A stretch of DNA of 64,000 bases, taken from contig LR746268.1 in the NCBI GenBank assembly GCA_902729315.2, positions 2,411,501 through 2,475,500 on the forward strand, in the 5' to 3' direction. The position numbers and the translations under genes are program-made. Below, one piece after another: positions 11,442 through 23,046 of the stretch; position 1 is the first letter of the stretch; each line of letters starts with the position of its first letter. The DNA is from Spirodela intermedia. Its lineage: Eukaryota; Streptophyta; Magnoliopsida; Alismatales; Araceae. Below the pieces are notes generated by a model that worked only from the letters and a program-made list of their open reading frames with translations, was not told the origin of the DNA and made no database searches.

Positions 11442-14052
11442 GACCTCTCTTATCTCTCGATCTCTCGTGAGATCTCTCCCTTTCTCTTCCTCTCTCTCGA
11501 ACAATCTCCTTCTCTTTTTCTCCCTTTTGCAAGACATCTCATCCCTTCTCTCTCTCGTGAGAGCTTTCTCTCCTTCTCTCTCTTTCTCTCCCTTTTGTGA
11601 GAGATCTCATCCCTTCTCTCTCTTGTAAGAGTTCTCTCTTCTTTCTCTCTTTTCTTCTTTCCTTTTCTCCACTTCCCTTCCTTGATTCTTCTCACCTTAC
11701 CCTTTTATTTTATTATTTATGTTAAATATTAATAAAATATTAAAATCACTTTATATATAAATTCAATTAGATTTTACGACAAATTAATCAATCTCCATGT
11801 GTTTGACTTGAGACTTACTTCTATACTAGTATTTTATTAAGTCTTTTCTCTTGAAAACTCTCTAGATCTATAACTAGATGCCACAATTGATTTTAGGATG
11901 CAACTATCTTGAGTGATAACAAACAATTATCACCAGTTTAATCTTGATTACTAGTCTCATCTCCCATAGAGTTTCTCTTGAGATTTCTCTAGATTTATAG
12001 CTAAATGCCACACAGCTGATTTTAGGATTCAACTATGTTGAATGACAAAAAAGAAAAATTATCATCGGGTTAATCAAAAAATATAGAAAATGCTTCACTA
12101 CATGTGATGTTTTTGGAATGAATGAGGCATGAGGGTTTTTTGAAATCCAATGAAGAGACAAATTAATTATACCTGAATCTTTGACTCTCTTCTCGTGTTG
12201 AACATCTTTGAGAATGAAATTATTTCCTAGTTGGATCTATAGTCCCAACTCCACATGTTATCAGTTGGAAATTTAGCAGTCAATTTTCTACCAAAATTCA
12301 TCTCATATTATGTTGTGAGATATTTTCAAGGTAGACATGATAATGGAATACCAAAAGTTATTTTCACTTTTATGTTTTTGTTCAGCTTTTATGTTTTTCA
12401 CTACTCAAACATCCTATTTGTAAACTTTATTAGAAATTCCTACAAAAATGTCAATAAATCCATAATTTAAGTCATTTGTGTGTAAACCAATAAGAAAACC
12501 TTTTAGCCTTATTATACATATCCAATGATAGCAGGCTTGATATGCTTAAAACTGAGTACGATAGACACAAAATACTTGGATATACATTATAACAAGGTAA
12601 TAATTTTGATTTCAAATAAAAATATCATCACAAAAAAAATGGTCATAAAATGTCATCTTGGGTGTTTTATTCCAACACTATTCTTTCTTTTAAAATATTT
12701 TTGGACTCTTAATCATTACGTCCAATTCATGTGTAAAAAGTAGTGGAGTTCAAAGATAAAAACAATATCTTGAATACAGATTATCGTATTTTTATTCATA
12801 TCCTTATTCTAGAATTTCAAACTACGTATTTGTCTATTTTTTATAACTAAAACTCTTACTCCTAGTCTAGTAGTGTAATAATTATCAATACATTTACTAG
12901 GAATAAATTGGAGAAAAATGATTATGAGGGGATTTTTCAACATTTTCAGCAATCTCAAATCACGACCATTAGATATCATCTTTTTAATCTGATTTTGACA
13001 CTTTAAATATCATGAAGAAAATTTAAAATATTTAATAACTGTTACATGAATGTGCAAATTAGTACTCATCTTGTATAAATGTTGTTATAACATTATTTTT
13101 CAATAATATTTTGATGATGAAAATACAAATAAAACAGGTAAATAGATCTAGATATCATTCCAATGCAATATCTATTAATGCAAATGAATATTGTTTTTAA
13201 GTCAACTTAAAATTAATTCATTAAAAAAGTAATTAATAGTAGTAATGTTAAATATCCAAATATTACGTGAATCAATTATTTTAAGTTTTATACATTTTAA
13301 ATTATAAAATTTAGATGAATTTATTACCCAAAGTTATTACTTTGTTTACTACTATGGGAAATGTTAACATCCACAAAAGTTAGTACATTCATAGAATAAT
13401 GATTAGCACATTATAGATTAGTACATACAAAGTCATTACTTAGGAGTTTCTTGATATTGAATGACTTAAACGAATTTGAATTGTTAAATGGTCATTTATA
13501 TTTGCAAAACACTGATGAATATTAGTTAAATCATTTTTAAATATCATTAGTGCTCAAAGTAATAATGATTCAGATAAAAAAATATTATTCAATATACGTG
13601 CATTATATTCTTGCTTTATTTGGGATGATTTGGATAAAGTTTAATAGAAAATATTCGACATATTTCTCCATTTTAATTTAACACTAAAAACTCTCATTAG
13701 ACTCATTTGAATAGATAATCATTAGATTTATACATTGGCATGTAAAGGCTTATGTATTAGTTTCTAACTAAAGGATAACACGCCATAGAAGATGTTATAT
13801 TAATTTAGAATATTTTAAATTTCTATTAAATTTTATGATTTCAATATGAAAACATGGTGAAAAACATGATAATTTTTTCAATCAAAATTCTGCATAGACT
13901 TCAGTATATCTTTAATGGCTAATGTGTTTCCAATGATCATCCTAAACCTCTATCATCTCAAGTTTCTTAATAATGATTTTTATAAAGAAGTATGAAAAAT
14001 TAGTAAATCTTTGAAGTTTGGTAAAATGTTAATAAGATTATTACTTAATATG
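10961..14052. other. AT-rich intergenic DNA with one large microsatellite
   Basis: Apart from the CT-rich repeat at about 11385-11660 this is AT-rich sequence with many short A/T runs. No gene, RNA or delimited element could be supported. Confidence 0.55.
11385..11660. repeat. CT microsatellite with degenerate CTCTCGTGAGA units
   Basis: A pure CT run of about 40 bases (about 11397-11437) leads into about 220 bp of pyrimidine-rich DNA in which TCTCTCGTGAGA-like units recur, each a small palindromic CTC.CGTGAG.GAG core. Open frames across it on both strands are repeat artefacts. Confidence 0.85.
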
Positions 14053-15751
14053 TGATATAACCTAGTCGTTGTATAATAAATCACATAAATTTAAATATTT
14101 ATAAAACTAGAAAATATTAATTTTAAGATATTTAGAAGTATTTCTAAACAAATATATCAATTATAATTCAATAAAAAAATAGTGAGAATTTTTCAAGTTC
14201 ATCAAAGTGATGTAATATAATGTTGGATAATATTTTAGATTTTTTACAAAGAATATGATTTTTTATAATTTTTAAACTAAGTAATAGAAATAAAAAATAT
14301 TTAAAATTCGTAAAAAAAGAAATAAAGGTGTGGGTGTCAAGATGATGTTAGCACTTTGATGAACACAAATAAAATAAGAATAGAGTTTCAGTTGGTGATT
14401 CTTATATAAATGGTTACAGATAATTTAACTAATCAAATTAAGATCTATAAAGCTTAAAAGAATTGTAATTTAATGAAGAATACTTTTGAAACTTGAAATC
14501 ACACAAAGTATCACTAAATTAAGTAAATAACAAGTTAAAAGTAAGAAAGATAGAGTTATAGCCTCACGACAACAATCATCAAAATTTAATGTGTTTGAGA
14601 TGACTATCGTGTAATGTCTACAACCTCAAATTCTCTTCTTAGACAAAGACGATATAGGTAATTTTTAAATTTTCTTAGAAAGTCTAGAAATCAATGAAAT
14701 AGGTTATCAAATTATCTCTGACAGTTGTCACTTGGTATAATAAAAAATTGACTACTTTACAACTCTAACAATTGTCACTCAATGAATATGACCTAGATGG
14801 AGGTGGGGTGTATCTTAAGAAGATTTATCCTTAAGTCTGTGCAGTAAGAGGAACCTCTTCATTGTATCTAGTACGCTATTAAGAGGTGATGACTTGTTTC
14901 CTAATAGATCGTCCTCTTCTCAATAATAACTTATTTGTCGATCAATTAAAGATTATTTACTCAACGAGTTCACATTATTTTTATCTATAATCATTCAATA
15001 ATTTTAATACTATGGTCTGTAAATTATATTGTTGAGGTTTTCACTGATAATTGAGTGATTTTAGTAGCTTAATCATTTACGACTAATCTACATGAACATC
15101 ACAATTTAATTATAAAAAGATATAAGTTTTGACTCAAGTAAGATTCAAATTTTCACTAGTCGCCCACTTATATGAGAGAGAATGAAATAAATATATGAAT
15201 ACCTCTTTAAAGTGACACCATAAGGGTATCTCTTTCCCATAAAATAAGAAATATTTTAGGTATTAAAAATATTAAAAATCTTATGAGAAACTATCACCAC
15301 TGATTTAGTCTCACATTAGTTATTTGTTGAGTTTTGAGATGAATATATAGTAATACAAGATTTGGTAATCAATGTGTCTCGTTCTCACATGTGTATGACC
15401 ATTCTTTGTCCCATGCTTGACTGGTCATTGATGTTGTAGAAGAGTGACGCACACGTGTCCTCTTATGTGCTTTACCTAACTATTCTTCCAACTTGTTTGT
15501 AGGCCTAGTTGATTGGTGGGTTCCCTTAATTTTTAATATTTTAATTTTATTTTTATTTTTTTTATCTCAAAAATAAGATTATAAAAATTATATAAACTTA
15601 CATAAAATTACATAATTAGCCAAATTTTCACATCAACTAATTAAAAATTACTTTTCACCATTTAACACAAATATAAGTCTAATTATTATGAGTCAAGGCT
15701 TAAAATATATTATTATTTAATTATTAACTCATGATAATGAAAACTTATCAA
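14053..15751. mobile_element. Solo LTR, copy 1 of a 1.7-kb family
   Basis: This block aligns along its whole length with 34204-35941, while sequence outside the two blocks does not align. It begins TGATA and ends TATCA, a perfect 5-bp terminal inverted repeat of the TG...CA type. A TATA-like ATATATAG lies near 15345, the last 250 bp are very AT-rich, and there is no long open frame. The flanking pentamers (ATATG and ATGAG) agree at only three of five positions, so the target duplication is decayed or absent. No internal retrotransposon region adjoins it. Confidence 0.65.
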
Positions 15752-16837
15752 TGAGAAAGAATTGATCAAAAATCGATTATCCTCAAATTTGCTAAAGTTT
15801 TAATATGTTTGATGTTTAGAAGATTTGTTAAAGTTTTAGTATGTTTGAAACTATATTTACCTAAGCTTCCTTCACTTATGTCCATATTACTCTAAGATTT
15901 TGTAAGAACCAAGTGCTTAAGGTACCCTATTGACCTTGACCTATATACAAAGAGAACCCAAAAAGATTATTACATAAAATAGTATGTTTCAAAAATATTC
16001 TCATTTTAGTTAGTAAAGAAGAAACATAAGATTTTAAACATGATTTATATCCCATCATTGCCCATTAGTTTTGAGTTGCATCATCTGTCTAACCTTGTAA
16101 CCATCTGATATTTTATTAGTTTCGAACTAGATATTAAGACACAATGGCCACAGGCCTGGTCTAGTTACCTTGAGTGGCACCATTTGATTGTACCCACATG
16201 AGAGCTGAAGTGATGCTTCCCTAATAAGTAGTGATGCCCAATTAAAAGGGGTGTGGTATTATATTGATTCCCAACGTTAGTTATATACTTAATTTCTCCA
16301 TTTCGTATGCACATTGGGTTGTGTGGATACTTTGGTTTCAAAGCAAAAGATTTTTCTAAAACTAGACCTCTTAATTATCCAAAAAGTAAATTTATGGAAA
16401 ATAATCAACTACCATCCTGATTGTTTTCCCTTGTATTCTTAGCCCCACAGGTCGATTGTGGTTGTGGAGACGTGGCGACCTTCCTCTAGACGGCATTGGG
16501 TTGATGGTGAAACGACTAAGAGGCTCTTTTCCCACCATTCCGCTGGTCTAAGGGATACCACAGAGTGGAACAGGAGAGCCTTCAACTGAAAATTGGTCGA
16601 AGTTGACAACGATCATTGACCACGTAATTCTCTATGGATAATGTCGCCATCTCCAATAAAACTCTTGGCTTCACAAACGGCGTTCCTCGCCGTCCTGTGA
16701 GTGACCTCGAGCGTCTCGTTTTCTCTGGCACAACGACACAGTTAGAGAAGCATTTCGGGGACCCACGAAACTCAGGCGAAGTTAACGAGCGCGTTTCTTA
16801 CATTTAAGCAGGCCGGTAGGGGAGCACCGGAAACGTA
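15752..16837. other. Intergenic DNA and upstream region of the SOBIR1-like gene
   Basis: AT-rich until about 16440, then GC-richer up to the start codon of the SOBIR1-like gene. A W-box (TTGACC) lies at 16616-16621, with a TTGACA just before it. A CATTTAA motif about 35 bases upstream of the ATG has a counterpart the same distance upstream of the SOBIR1 ATG, so the duplication may include the proximal 5' flank. Confidence 0.5.
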
Positions 16838-17908
16838 ATGGCGGTCGCCGTCGTCTCCGTCGTCCTCCTGTTGTCCATCCTTCTCGTCTCCGCTCTCCAT
16901 GAGCCGGACTCAGCCTCCCTCAGCCTCGTCATCCCTCTCCTTGGCGGTGGCCTCTCGGCCCAGCTGCGGTCCTCTGTCAGTGGGGGCGGCGTCAGCCTCA
17001 CAACCTGCCGTCTCCCCGGCGTCGCCTGCGCGCGGAAACGCCGTGGCGTCCTCCGCGCCGTCTCCCTATCACTGCCGTTCCACGGCCTTGACGGCTCGCT
17101 ATCTCCGGCCATCGGTCGCCTTTCCGGCCTCCGGGAGCTCTCCCTACCCGGAAACCTTCTCTCCGGCGAGATACCCCCGGAGATCGCCGGCTGCACCCGC
17201 CTCCAGGTTCTCAATCTCAGCGGCAACACGCTCTCCGGGCAGGTGCCCTTCGAAATCTCTTCACTTTCCGGTCTCCGCGCTCTTGATATCTCCGAGAACA
17301 AGATCAGCGGCAGCTTGGACTTCCTCGCCGGCTTGCGCAACCTCGAGAGACTCTCTCTCGGCGGTAACCTCTTCACGGGTCGGATCCCTCCGGTCCTCTC
17401 CAGTTTGCGCAAACTCCGGTTCCTCCATCTCACCGGAAACCCAGGCCTCCGCGGTCCCCTTCTCAATCTTCCCCCCGGTGAAAAGGCATACTCCTCCGGC
17501 GAACCCCTCTCCGATCGCTACAAATCTGAGGAGAACTCTTCCCGTGACGATGATAGAGCCGACGCTGCTGCTACGGACCTTTCCCCGTCCCCTTCGGCAT
17601 CACCACCGGCGAAGATTACCCCCTGGCAGTTTGTGCGGGAGTACATTATATCGCCCTTGGTGATGTCGATCTATCAGGGTATCGCTGTAGTAATTTACCA
17701 TTGTCTAGTCGACTGCTGGTGCGGCAAACGAGATAACCAAGAGGATCCTGAAACCGAGCTGGGAGAAGAGCACAGCGTGAAGCAGGAAGGTACCCCTGCG
17801 GAGGAACCGATGAAAGGAGCAGATAAGCATCGTTCGGCCGTCGACGATCCCATTCAGTCCCCCGACAACAACAAGGAGGTATACTGCGTGTCCGTTCAGA
17901 TCGCTTGA
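16838..17908 (+). CDS. SOBIR1-like LRR protein lacking a kinase domain
   Basis: A 356-residue membrane protein. Signal peptide about 1-22; then the same LRR ectodomain as SOBIR1, with about 21 differences in 141 aligned residues from LRAVSLSLPF to GPLLNLP (about 85% identity, counted by eye). It keeps the SASPPA juxtamembrane phrase, then has a hydrophobic segment (about 270-291), a cysteine-containing CLVDCWCGKR, and an acidic tail of about 60 residues. The kinase core is absent: no glycine loop, VAVKK, HRD or DFG. Yet the last 21 residues (336-356, ending NNKEVYCVSVQIA) align with the end of the SOBIR1 kinase (NSKDVRCMLAQIA), and the following DNA resembles the SOBIR1 3' UTR. It therefore arose from a full SOBIR1 copy by internal deletion. 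The transmembrane GxxxG series is lost. The frame is intact, so it may be a functional receptor-like protein; a recent pseudogene is the alternative. Confidence 0.85.
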   Translation: MAVAVVSVVLLLSILLVSALHEPDSASLSLVIPLLGGGLSAQLRSSVSGGGVSLTTCRLPGVACARKRRGVLRAVSLSLPFHGLDGSLSPAIGRLSGLRELSLPGNLLSGEIPPEIAGCTRLQVLNLSGNTLSGQVPFEISSLSGLRALDISENKISGSLDFLAGLRNLERLSLGGNLFTGRIPPVLSSLRKLRFLHLTGNPGLRGPLLNLPPGEKAYSSGEPLSDRYKSEENSSRDDDRADAAATDLSPSPSASPPAKITPWQFVREYIISPLVMSIYQGIAVVIYHCLVDCWCGKRDNQEDPETELGEEHSVKQEGTPAEEPMKGADKHRSAVDDPIQSPDNNKEVYCVSVQIA

Positions 17909-20014
17909 GCTGCTACCGTTCTATTCCAGGATTGACTTGTGTCCGCCGAGGGGTCTCCCGCCGGCGGACACCAGTTTCCTACCGTTTCCATTTTCCAGGG
18001 TATGATATTATCTTACAGATCGAAGTACTACGTTTGCCATGCGTGGTTATTTCCTTGCGGATAAACTTCATTTGATGATACAAACACGCCAACGCGGGCC
18101 CCATTGAAAGACAAAGGACCCTAGTAGGGCAGCTGCTGGGGTGGACACTAGGATGGATGTACGAAAACACTAACTACGTAAATCTAATAGCTTAAGAGTG
18201 AGCTGACTGATTTGTATTTAGTGAGTGCAGTCAAGAGAAGTGGTAGAACCGAGGGGAGATTCCCTAAAGGTCCTAGAATAGGATGAAACTTGAACTGCTA
18301 CAAAAATTTTCTTTGCATATTATTTTTATGATAAACAATAGTTGACTTAGGAACGCTAGGCCCATTCATATTACATTGATCCTGATTGAGTCTCATCTTT
18401 TCTTGTGAAGGAGCACATTTACCATTTTATTTTTTAATAAATACTCGTCAAATATGATATAATGAGGACCAATTGAGGATGATGTACAAGTAAGACATTG
18501 ATTGATGGAGAGGTTTGCTCATTCAAAACTTTAGATGATGCACTTGTATTTTTTGTTGAAGTATACTTAACATTTACTTAAATATCGACTTATATTTCAT
18601 CAATCATTACACAACATAAATTTCCTATATTTAAATATTTAATATGATTTACTACACTATTCTACAACAGAAAATTAATAAAATCAAATAATCATTTTTA
18701 TTTACTATATTATACTACAATGTGGAATGACTATTTTGCCATCATAGGTTTTTGGCAACCTTAAAATCTACCAAATCATACATTCTTCTATTATACACTA
18801 TATGAAAAGTAATTTTTTTAATGTTACTTTTCTTTAACTTTTGTCCCATTTTTCTCAATTGGAATAACTGTCATGTACCATCTTTATCAAAATATTATTA
18901 AAAATCAATGAAAATACTAAGGTTTGTCTAATGATATTCACTATTCCAATATACTTTCATTGTTTAAGTGTATTTCAGTCAAATGGAAAACTTCTCAAAC
19001 TCCAATGAAATATAGATCATCACTTCAAAAAAAATCATAAGAGAAAAAGGTACTTTCTCATGTAACAATTATCCATTTAACTTACCCCCATTCATTACCT
19101 AAGCTTCAGAAAGTTTTATAAATTGATTGAGAAAGTCTCCCTATAATACTTTTGATGGCCATTTCCACCCAACCTCTTCACTTCTTCATTCATCTTGGCT
19201 CAAACATAATGAACAAATTGACACCCCATTATTTAGTCATGTGTTGATACATGACCTCAAGGCATACGAGACTTGGCAAAAGTAGGCCTCATGCCCTTAC
19301 GCCCAACAAAGGGAATGCTCTATGGTAAAATCAACCAATTCAGAATCACATCAAAATCAAAGTTTAAATCTTTACGCCCCTATTTTTTTAATTACAATCT
19401 CATTGCATTATTTTTTATATTAATTTTTTTTTCTTTCTCATATTTCTATTTATTCACCACATAATATAGCAGAAGAACAAAATATCAATTGGTATGGCAT
19501 CATAACTACCTAAATTACCTCCATATCAATGTTTTAGACCAACACAGTATGGGATTGTGCACTGAACCATATCAGAAACATGACCTAGATGAGATTCAAC
19601 CAGGCTCTGGGCTTGATCGAGCCACAGACAGCCCTAATACTTTAATGGGTTATAGAAAAAAATGGACTAGATCATGGTGAATTTTCATTGAGACATTTCA
19701 TCAAACACATAGCAGTGTTGATGCTGGGCAGGCGGGGGTACCAGTCTGAAAGGGAAGGGAGGGTAGGATCTTTAAGCCCACACCCATCTTCCCACCCAGG
19801 CCATCAGAAAACAAGGTTTGCTCTTTACCAAACTACAGAGATCGGCTCATCAAAAACGAAGAATAAGACTATATCCATGCTCTCAATAAACATAACGGAG
19901 CTCGCCGTTACTACAAAACATCTGCAAGATCAGAGCATCAGCCACGACGAGATCCCAAGATCTCGAGGGCGAGTAAGCTTTGAGGGTACCCTAATCTCGA
20001 TATTTAGCCATAAG

Positions 20015-20050
<36 letters not shown>

Positions 20051-20097
20051 TGCCGGAAGAAAGTCTGGCTCTCCGGTGGACGGCAGGACGGTGGACG
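17909..20097. other. AT-rich intergenic DNA, no gene seen
   Basis: Begins with the probable 3' UTR of the SOBIR1-like gene. The remainder is AT-rich with short open stretches only. A GA microsatellite (20013-20048) lies just downstream of the rps21 stop codon. Confidence 0.55.
20013..20048. repeat. GA microsatellite
   Basis: A GA run of about 36 bases with one interruption. It lies about 50 bases beyond the end of the minus-strand rps21 coding sequence, so probably in its 3' UTR (as CT in the mRNA). Confidence 0.9.
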
Positions 20098-20732
20098 TCA
20101 ATAGGGGGGCTCGCCGGCGGGGAGCTCCCAGTTGTCTTCCTCCTCGCCGTCGTCCTTCGGCTCGTTCTGTTTTTTCCCCACAGGAGGTGGCTTTCTTGAC
20201 CAAGAGCGTCTACAAGCCAAAGAAAAAAATAAAACAGGAACGCATTTCTCTGCTGGGTAAAACGTCGAACAGGTAACGGGGAACATCAAATGAATTCTCA
20301 GTTGATGGGGAAGGAAAGGGAGATGAATGTGTGTGAGAATCTCGCCTACCTCCGGCGGTTGCGCTTGGCAGCGTCGCGGCGGCGCCGCTTCTGCTCGGCC
20401 TGCTTGTCCTCGAAGAAGCGGCGGCGCTTGCACTCCTGGATTATCCCCGCCCGCAGAACCAGTCCCCGGAACCTCCTCACAACCTCCTCATCGGGTTCGT
20501 CTTCCCCCACCACCACCTGCACGTTGTAGTTCCCCGCCGCCACCGCCGCCGGAGACGGGCCACCGCCGGCGACCGGTCCCAGAAAGCCTCGCCACCGGCT
20601 CCGGAGCAATGGGGCCTCCCCCACATTCCGGGCCATGAAGGAATGAGTAGATAAATTCAAGGTAACCCACTTCGCCGGCAGTGGTGGTGGCGGCGCCGCC
20701 AGCGGGCGGAGCACGCTGCTGGGAGAAGCCAT
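20098..20732 (-). CDS. RPS21: Plastid 30S ribosomal protein bS21c
   Basis: Nuclear-encoded small-subunit protein of the chloroplast ribosome, of the bS21 family, which sits near the mRNA 3' end / anti-Shine-Dalgarno region. Two exons on the minus strand, 20350-20732 and 20098-20209, give 164 residues. The intron is GT-AG and the split codon AG|A restores an arginine run. A transit-peptide-like N-terminus (MASPSSVLRP..., rich in Ala, Pro and Ser) precedes the S21 core: NVQVVVGEDEPDEEVVRRFRG, AGIIQECKRRRFFEDKQAEQKRR. A plant-type extension ends in acidic residues (DDGEEEDNWELP). An in-frame ATG 54 bases upstream is an alternative start; the chosen one begins a more typical plastid transit peptide. 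Confidence 0.92.
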
Positions 20733-21804
20733 GGCGAAGGCAGCCGCCGTCTTCCCGAGGGTGAGTAGTATTCTCGCTTCCAGCATATTTTCTACTGGCC
20801 GAAATCAATATCGGTTCGGATAAATACCGATAAATATCCGAACTCTTGGGATAGGGATTTAGTCTTTTGATTTCCCGCGTACCTCGTCTTCCTCGACTCC
20901 CTTCCCCAGCAGCTGTCGTCTTCCTTGCAGCAGTGGATGATCCCCGTCTTCGGCCGTCCACCGGCGCTCTCCTCCTGACCTCTTTCTCTTTCTCCATGTA
21001 CGCGCGACCTCTGGCTCTGGAAGGGACGTCGAATCTATACAGGTGGATGATGCTGGAGCTGCACAAGGCGAATCCGTGCCTCGTTCAGATCGTCTCGGAC
21101 TAAGGAACTGTTTCCCAGAATTTGCGCGGATTTTAGCTGGCCATGGGTTAGAGGATTCGCGAAAGAAGAGCAACATCAGCAATCAGCAATCAGAATTCAG
21201 CATAGCTGGATCCCCCGTTATGCCTCAAATTGCAGTCAACAGAACGATGGTTGGAAACATCCCGAAGAAACAGATCAAACAGTATTTCTTCTGAATCCCT
21301 CATTGGAATCGGCTTCGCCCTGCGATTTTCGTTCCTCTTCGCTTGTTTTTGTTGGAGCAACAGCGTTGGCTGAATAGATGAAGCAGGCCGTCGATATCCT
21401 CCCGTTCAGGTAATTCCTCTGAATCTCGCTTGGAGATTTTTTTCGTTATTTGCTTGCCTTGTGCGGATGAAGCTGTCCATGGATCGGGCAAGACCCGATG
21501 GATAGCCGTTCGACGAAATGCGCCTGCACTCGGGCGCTGCTACTCGGTGTAAACTCGTCCTGACTCGGCATCGAGACTCGGACAGAAGAAAATAACGACA
21601 CTCGTCCGAAGCGGGGGCCCAGATCTTGTCCTCGCTTGCATCCACAAGCCACAGGAGACGTCTGGAAAGGCGCTGATCGAAACCCTAAGCCGTACGAATC
21701 TCTTTCTGGGTAGCTTCCTTTGAAACGATTCTATCTGATAAGGGTTCGCCAGTGGTGGATTCAAATCCTGCAACTGCATCTTGGAGTTGTTTGCTGAGGC
21801 GGGG
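20733..21804. other. Divergent intergenic region between rps21 and the small HSP gene
   Basis: About 1.07 kb between two divergently transcribed genes, expected to hold both promoters and 5' UTRs. I see no further protein-coding exon. The phrase ATGAAGCAGG...TTCAG|GTAATT near 21378-21420 looks like an exon-donor junction and could be a 5' UTR exon of the small HSP gene. I could not find a convincing heat-shock element by eye. Confidence 0.4.
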
Positions 21805-23046
21805 ATGGCATCCGCTGTCTCCAACTTTAAAAGTACCTTGTCTGCCTCCTTCTCTCCATCCTCCCCCGGGGAGCACGCGGCAACAGTTCGCGCTGGTGGC
21901 AGGAGCTCATTTGCCAGGTCCCTTCCCCGCTCCCTCCGGATGCCCGTCAGCAGGGATGGGTGCAGATGCGCCGGTAGAGCCGTTGGAGGCGGAGGGGAAG
22001 AGAAGGAGAAGGTCCAAGAGCAGCTGCACAGTGCCAACAACCAGCAGCCCAGGAAAACTTCTCAGGATGCCCCCGTCGGTATGTATCATACCATCTTTGT
22101 TCCTTTTGTTATCCTTCCGGAAAGCATAATAGAAATCCAAAGCGCACTCTCTTTGCTTCTTTAATCTGCCGATTTCAAAGCGCAGGATAAAAGATGAAAT
22201 AAGAAAGCCGTTCTTTACAGACGATCTTATGTAGCCGTTATTGAGAATTATTGGGCATCTATAGGTTACATAGAAATAATATGCAAAATTATCAGATCGT
22301 AAAACAACTCTCGTCGATGTTTAGTTGTGGTATGTTTGGCTTCTTTCGTTATTTATTCGTTTTGCTTGTTTTCTCTGGAGCTATTTATCTTTTTTTATTG
22401 ATCCTCGATGCTTGTAGAACTTCATGGATTGATCCCATCTTATCTTGCCAACCCCATTTTCTCTGTGTAATTCTGAATCCCAATCGCCTAGGACTGAACA
22501 GCCATTTGCTAGGTTGGTGCCCTCGTGCTACTAAACTTAAGGTGTTCTTGTGGATTATGTTCAGGTATGTGGGACCAGTTCCCCACAGCAAGGGCCGTAA
22601 AACAGATGATCGAGACAATGGAGAGGATCATGGAGGATCCTTTTGCCTACAGTGGCACCTCGTTCCCTTCCCTCGATGGCAGTGACGGTGGGGTAGGCTA
22701 CAGGAGGGGAAGAACCCCATGGGAGATAAAGGAAGGGGTAGGAGATTACAACATGAGGTTCGACATGCCAGGCATGGCCAGGGACGATGTGAGGGTGTGG
22801 GTGGAGGGCAACATGCTTGTTGTCAAGGCTGAGAAGCTGCCCAGCAGTGGCAGCGAGGACAGGCAGCAAGGCGAAAAGGAGCAAGATGAGGCGTGGTCCG
22901 CAAAGAGCTATGGAAGGTACAACAGCAGGATTCTTCTGCCAGACAATATCATGGTTGATAAGATCAAGGCTGAGGTAAAGGATGGCGTATTGTACATCAC
23001 CATCCCTAAAGCCTCCAGAAAGGTTGTCGACATTGATGTGCAGTAG
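21805..23046 (+). CDS. Organellar (probably chloroplast) small heat shock protein, HSP21 type
   Basis: ATP-independent chaperone that holds unfolding proteins during heat stress. Two exons, 21805-22078 and 22565-23046, joined GT-AG at codon G|GT, encode 251 residues. The first 90 or so residues are rich in Ser, Ala and Arg with few acidic residues, as in a plastid transit peptide. Then TARAVKQMIETMERIMEDPF matches the amphipathic consensus III helix of plastid HSP21, though with fewer methionines. The alpha-crystallin domain (143-251) starts PWEIKEG, has MRFDMPGM and ends with the diagnostic P-x14-GVL (PDNIMV...KDGVLYITIP). Start chosen at the first ATG in frame. A mitochondrial small HSP is less likely given the consensus III helix. 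Confidence 0.88.

Noticed and set aside
11265-11695. Arg/Glu- and Ser/Leu-rich frames over the CT repeat
   Set aside because: They are translations of the microsatellite and carry no independent coding signal.
17906-20000. A displaced SOBIR1 kinase downstream of the truncated copy
   Set aside because: No kinase motif occurs in any frame there, so the kinase core was lost rather than separated by a frameshift or intron.
21540-21804. Heat-shock element before the small HSP gene
   Set aside because: GAA and TTC blocks are present but I could not find three correctly spaced inverted units.
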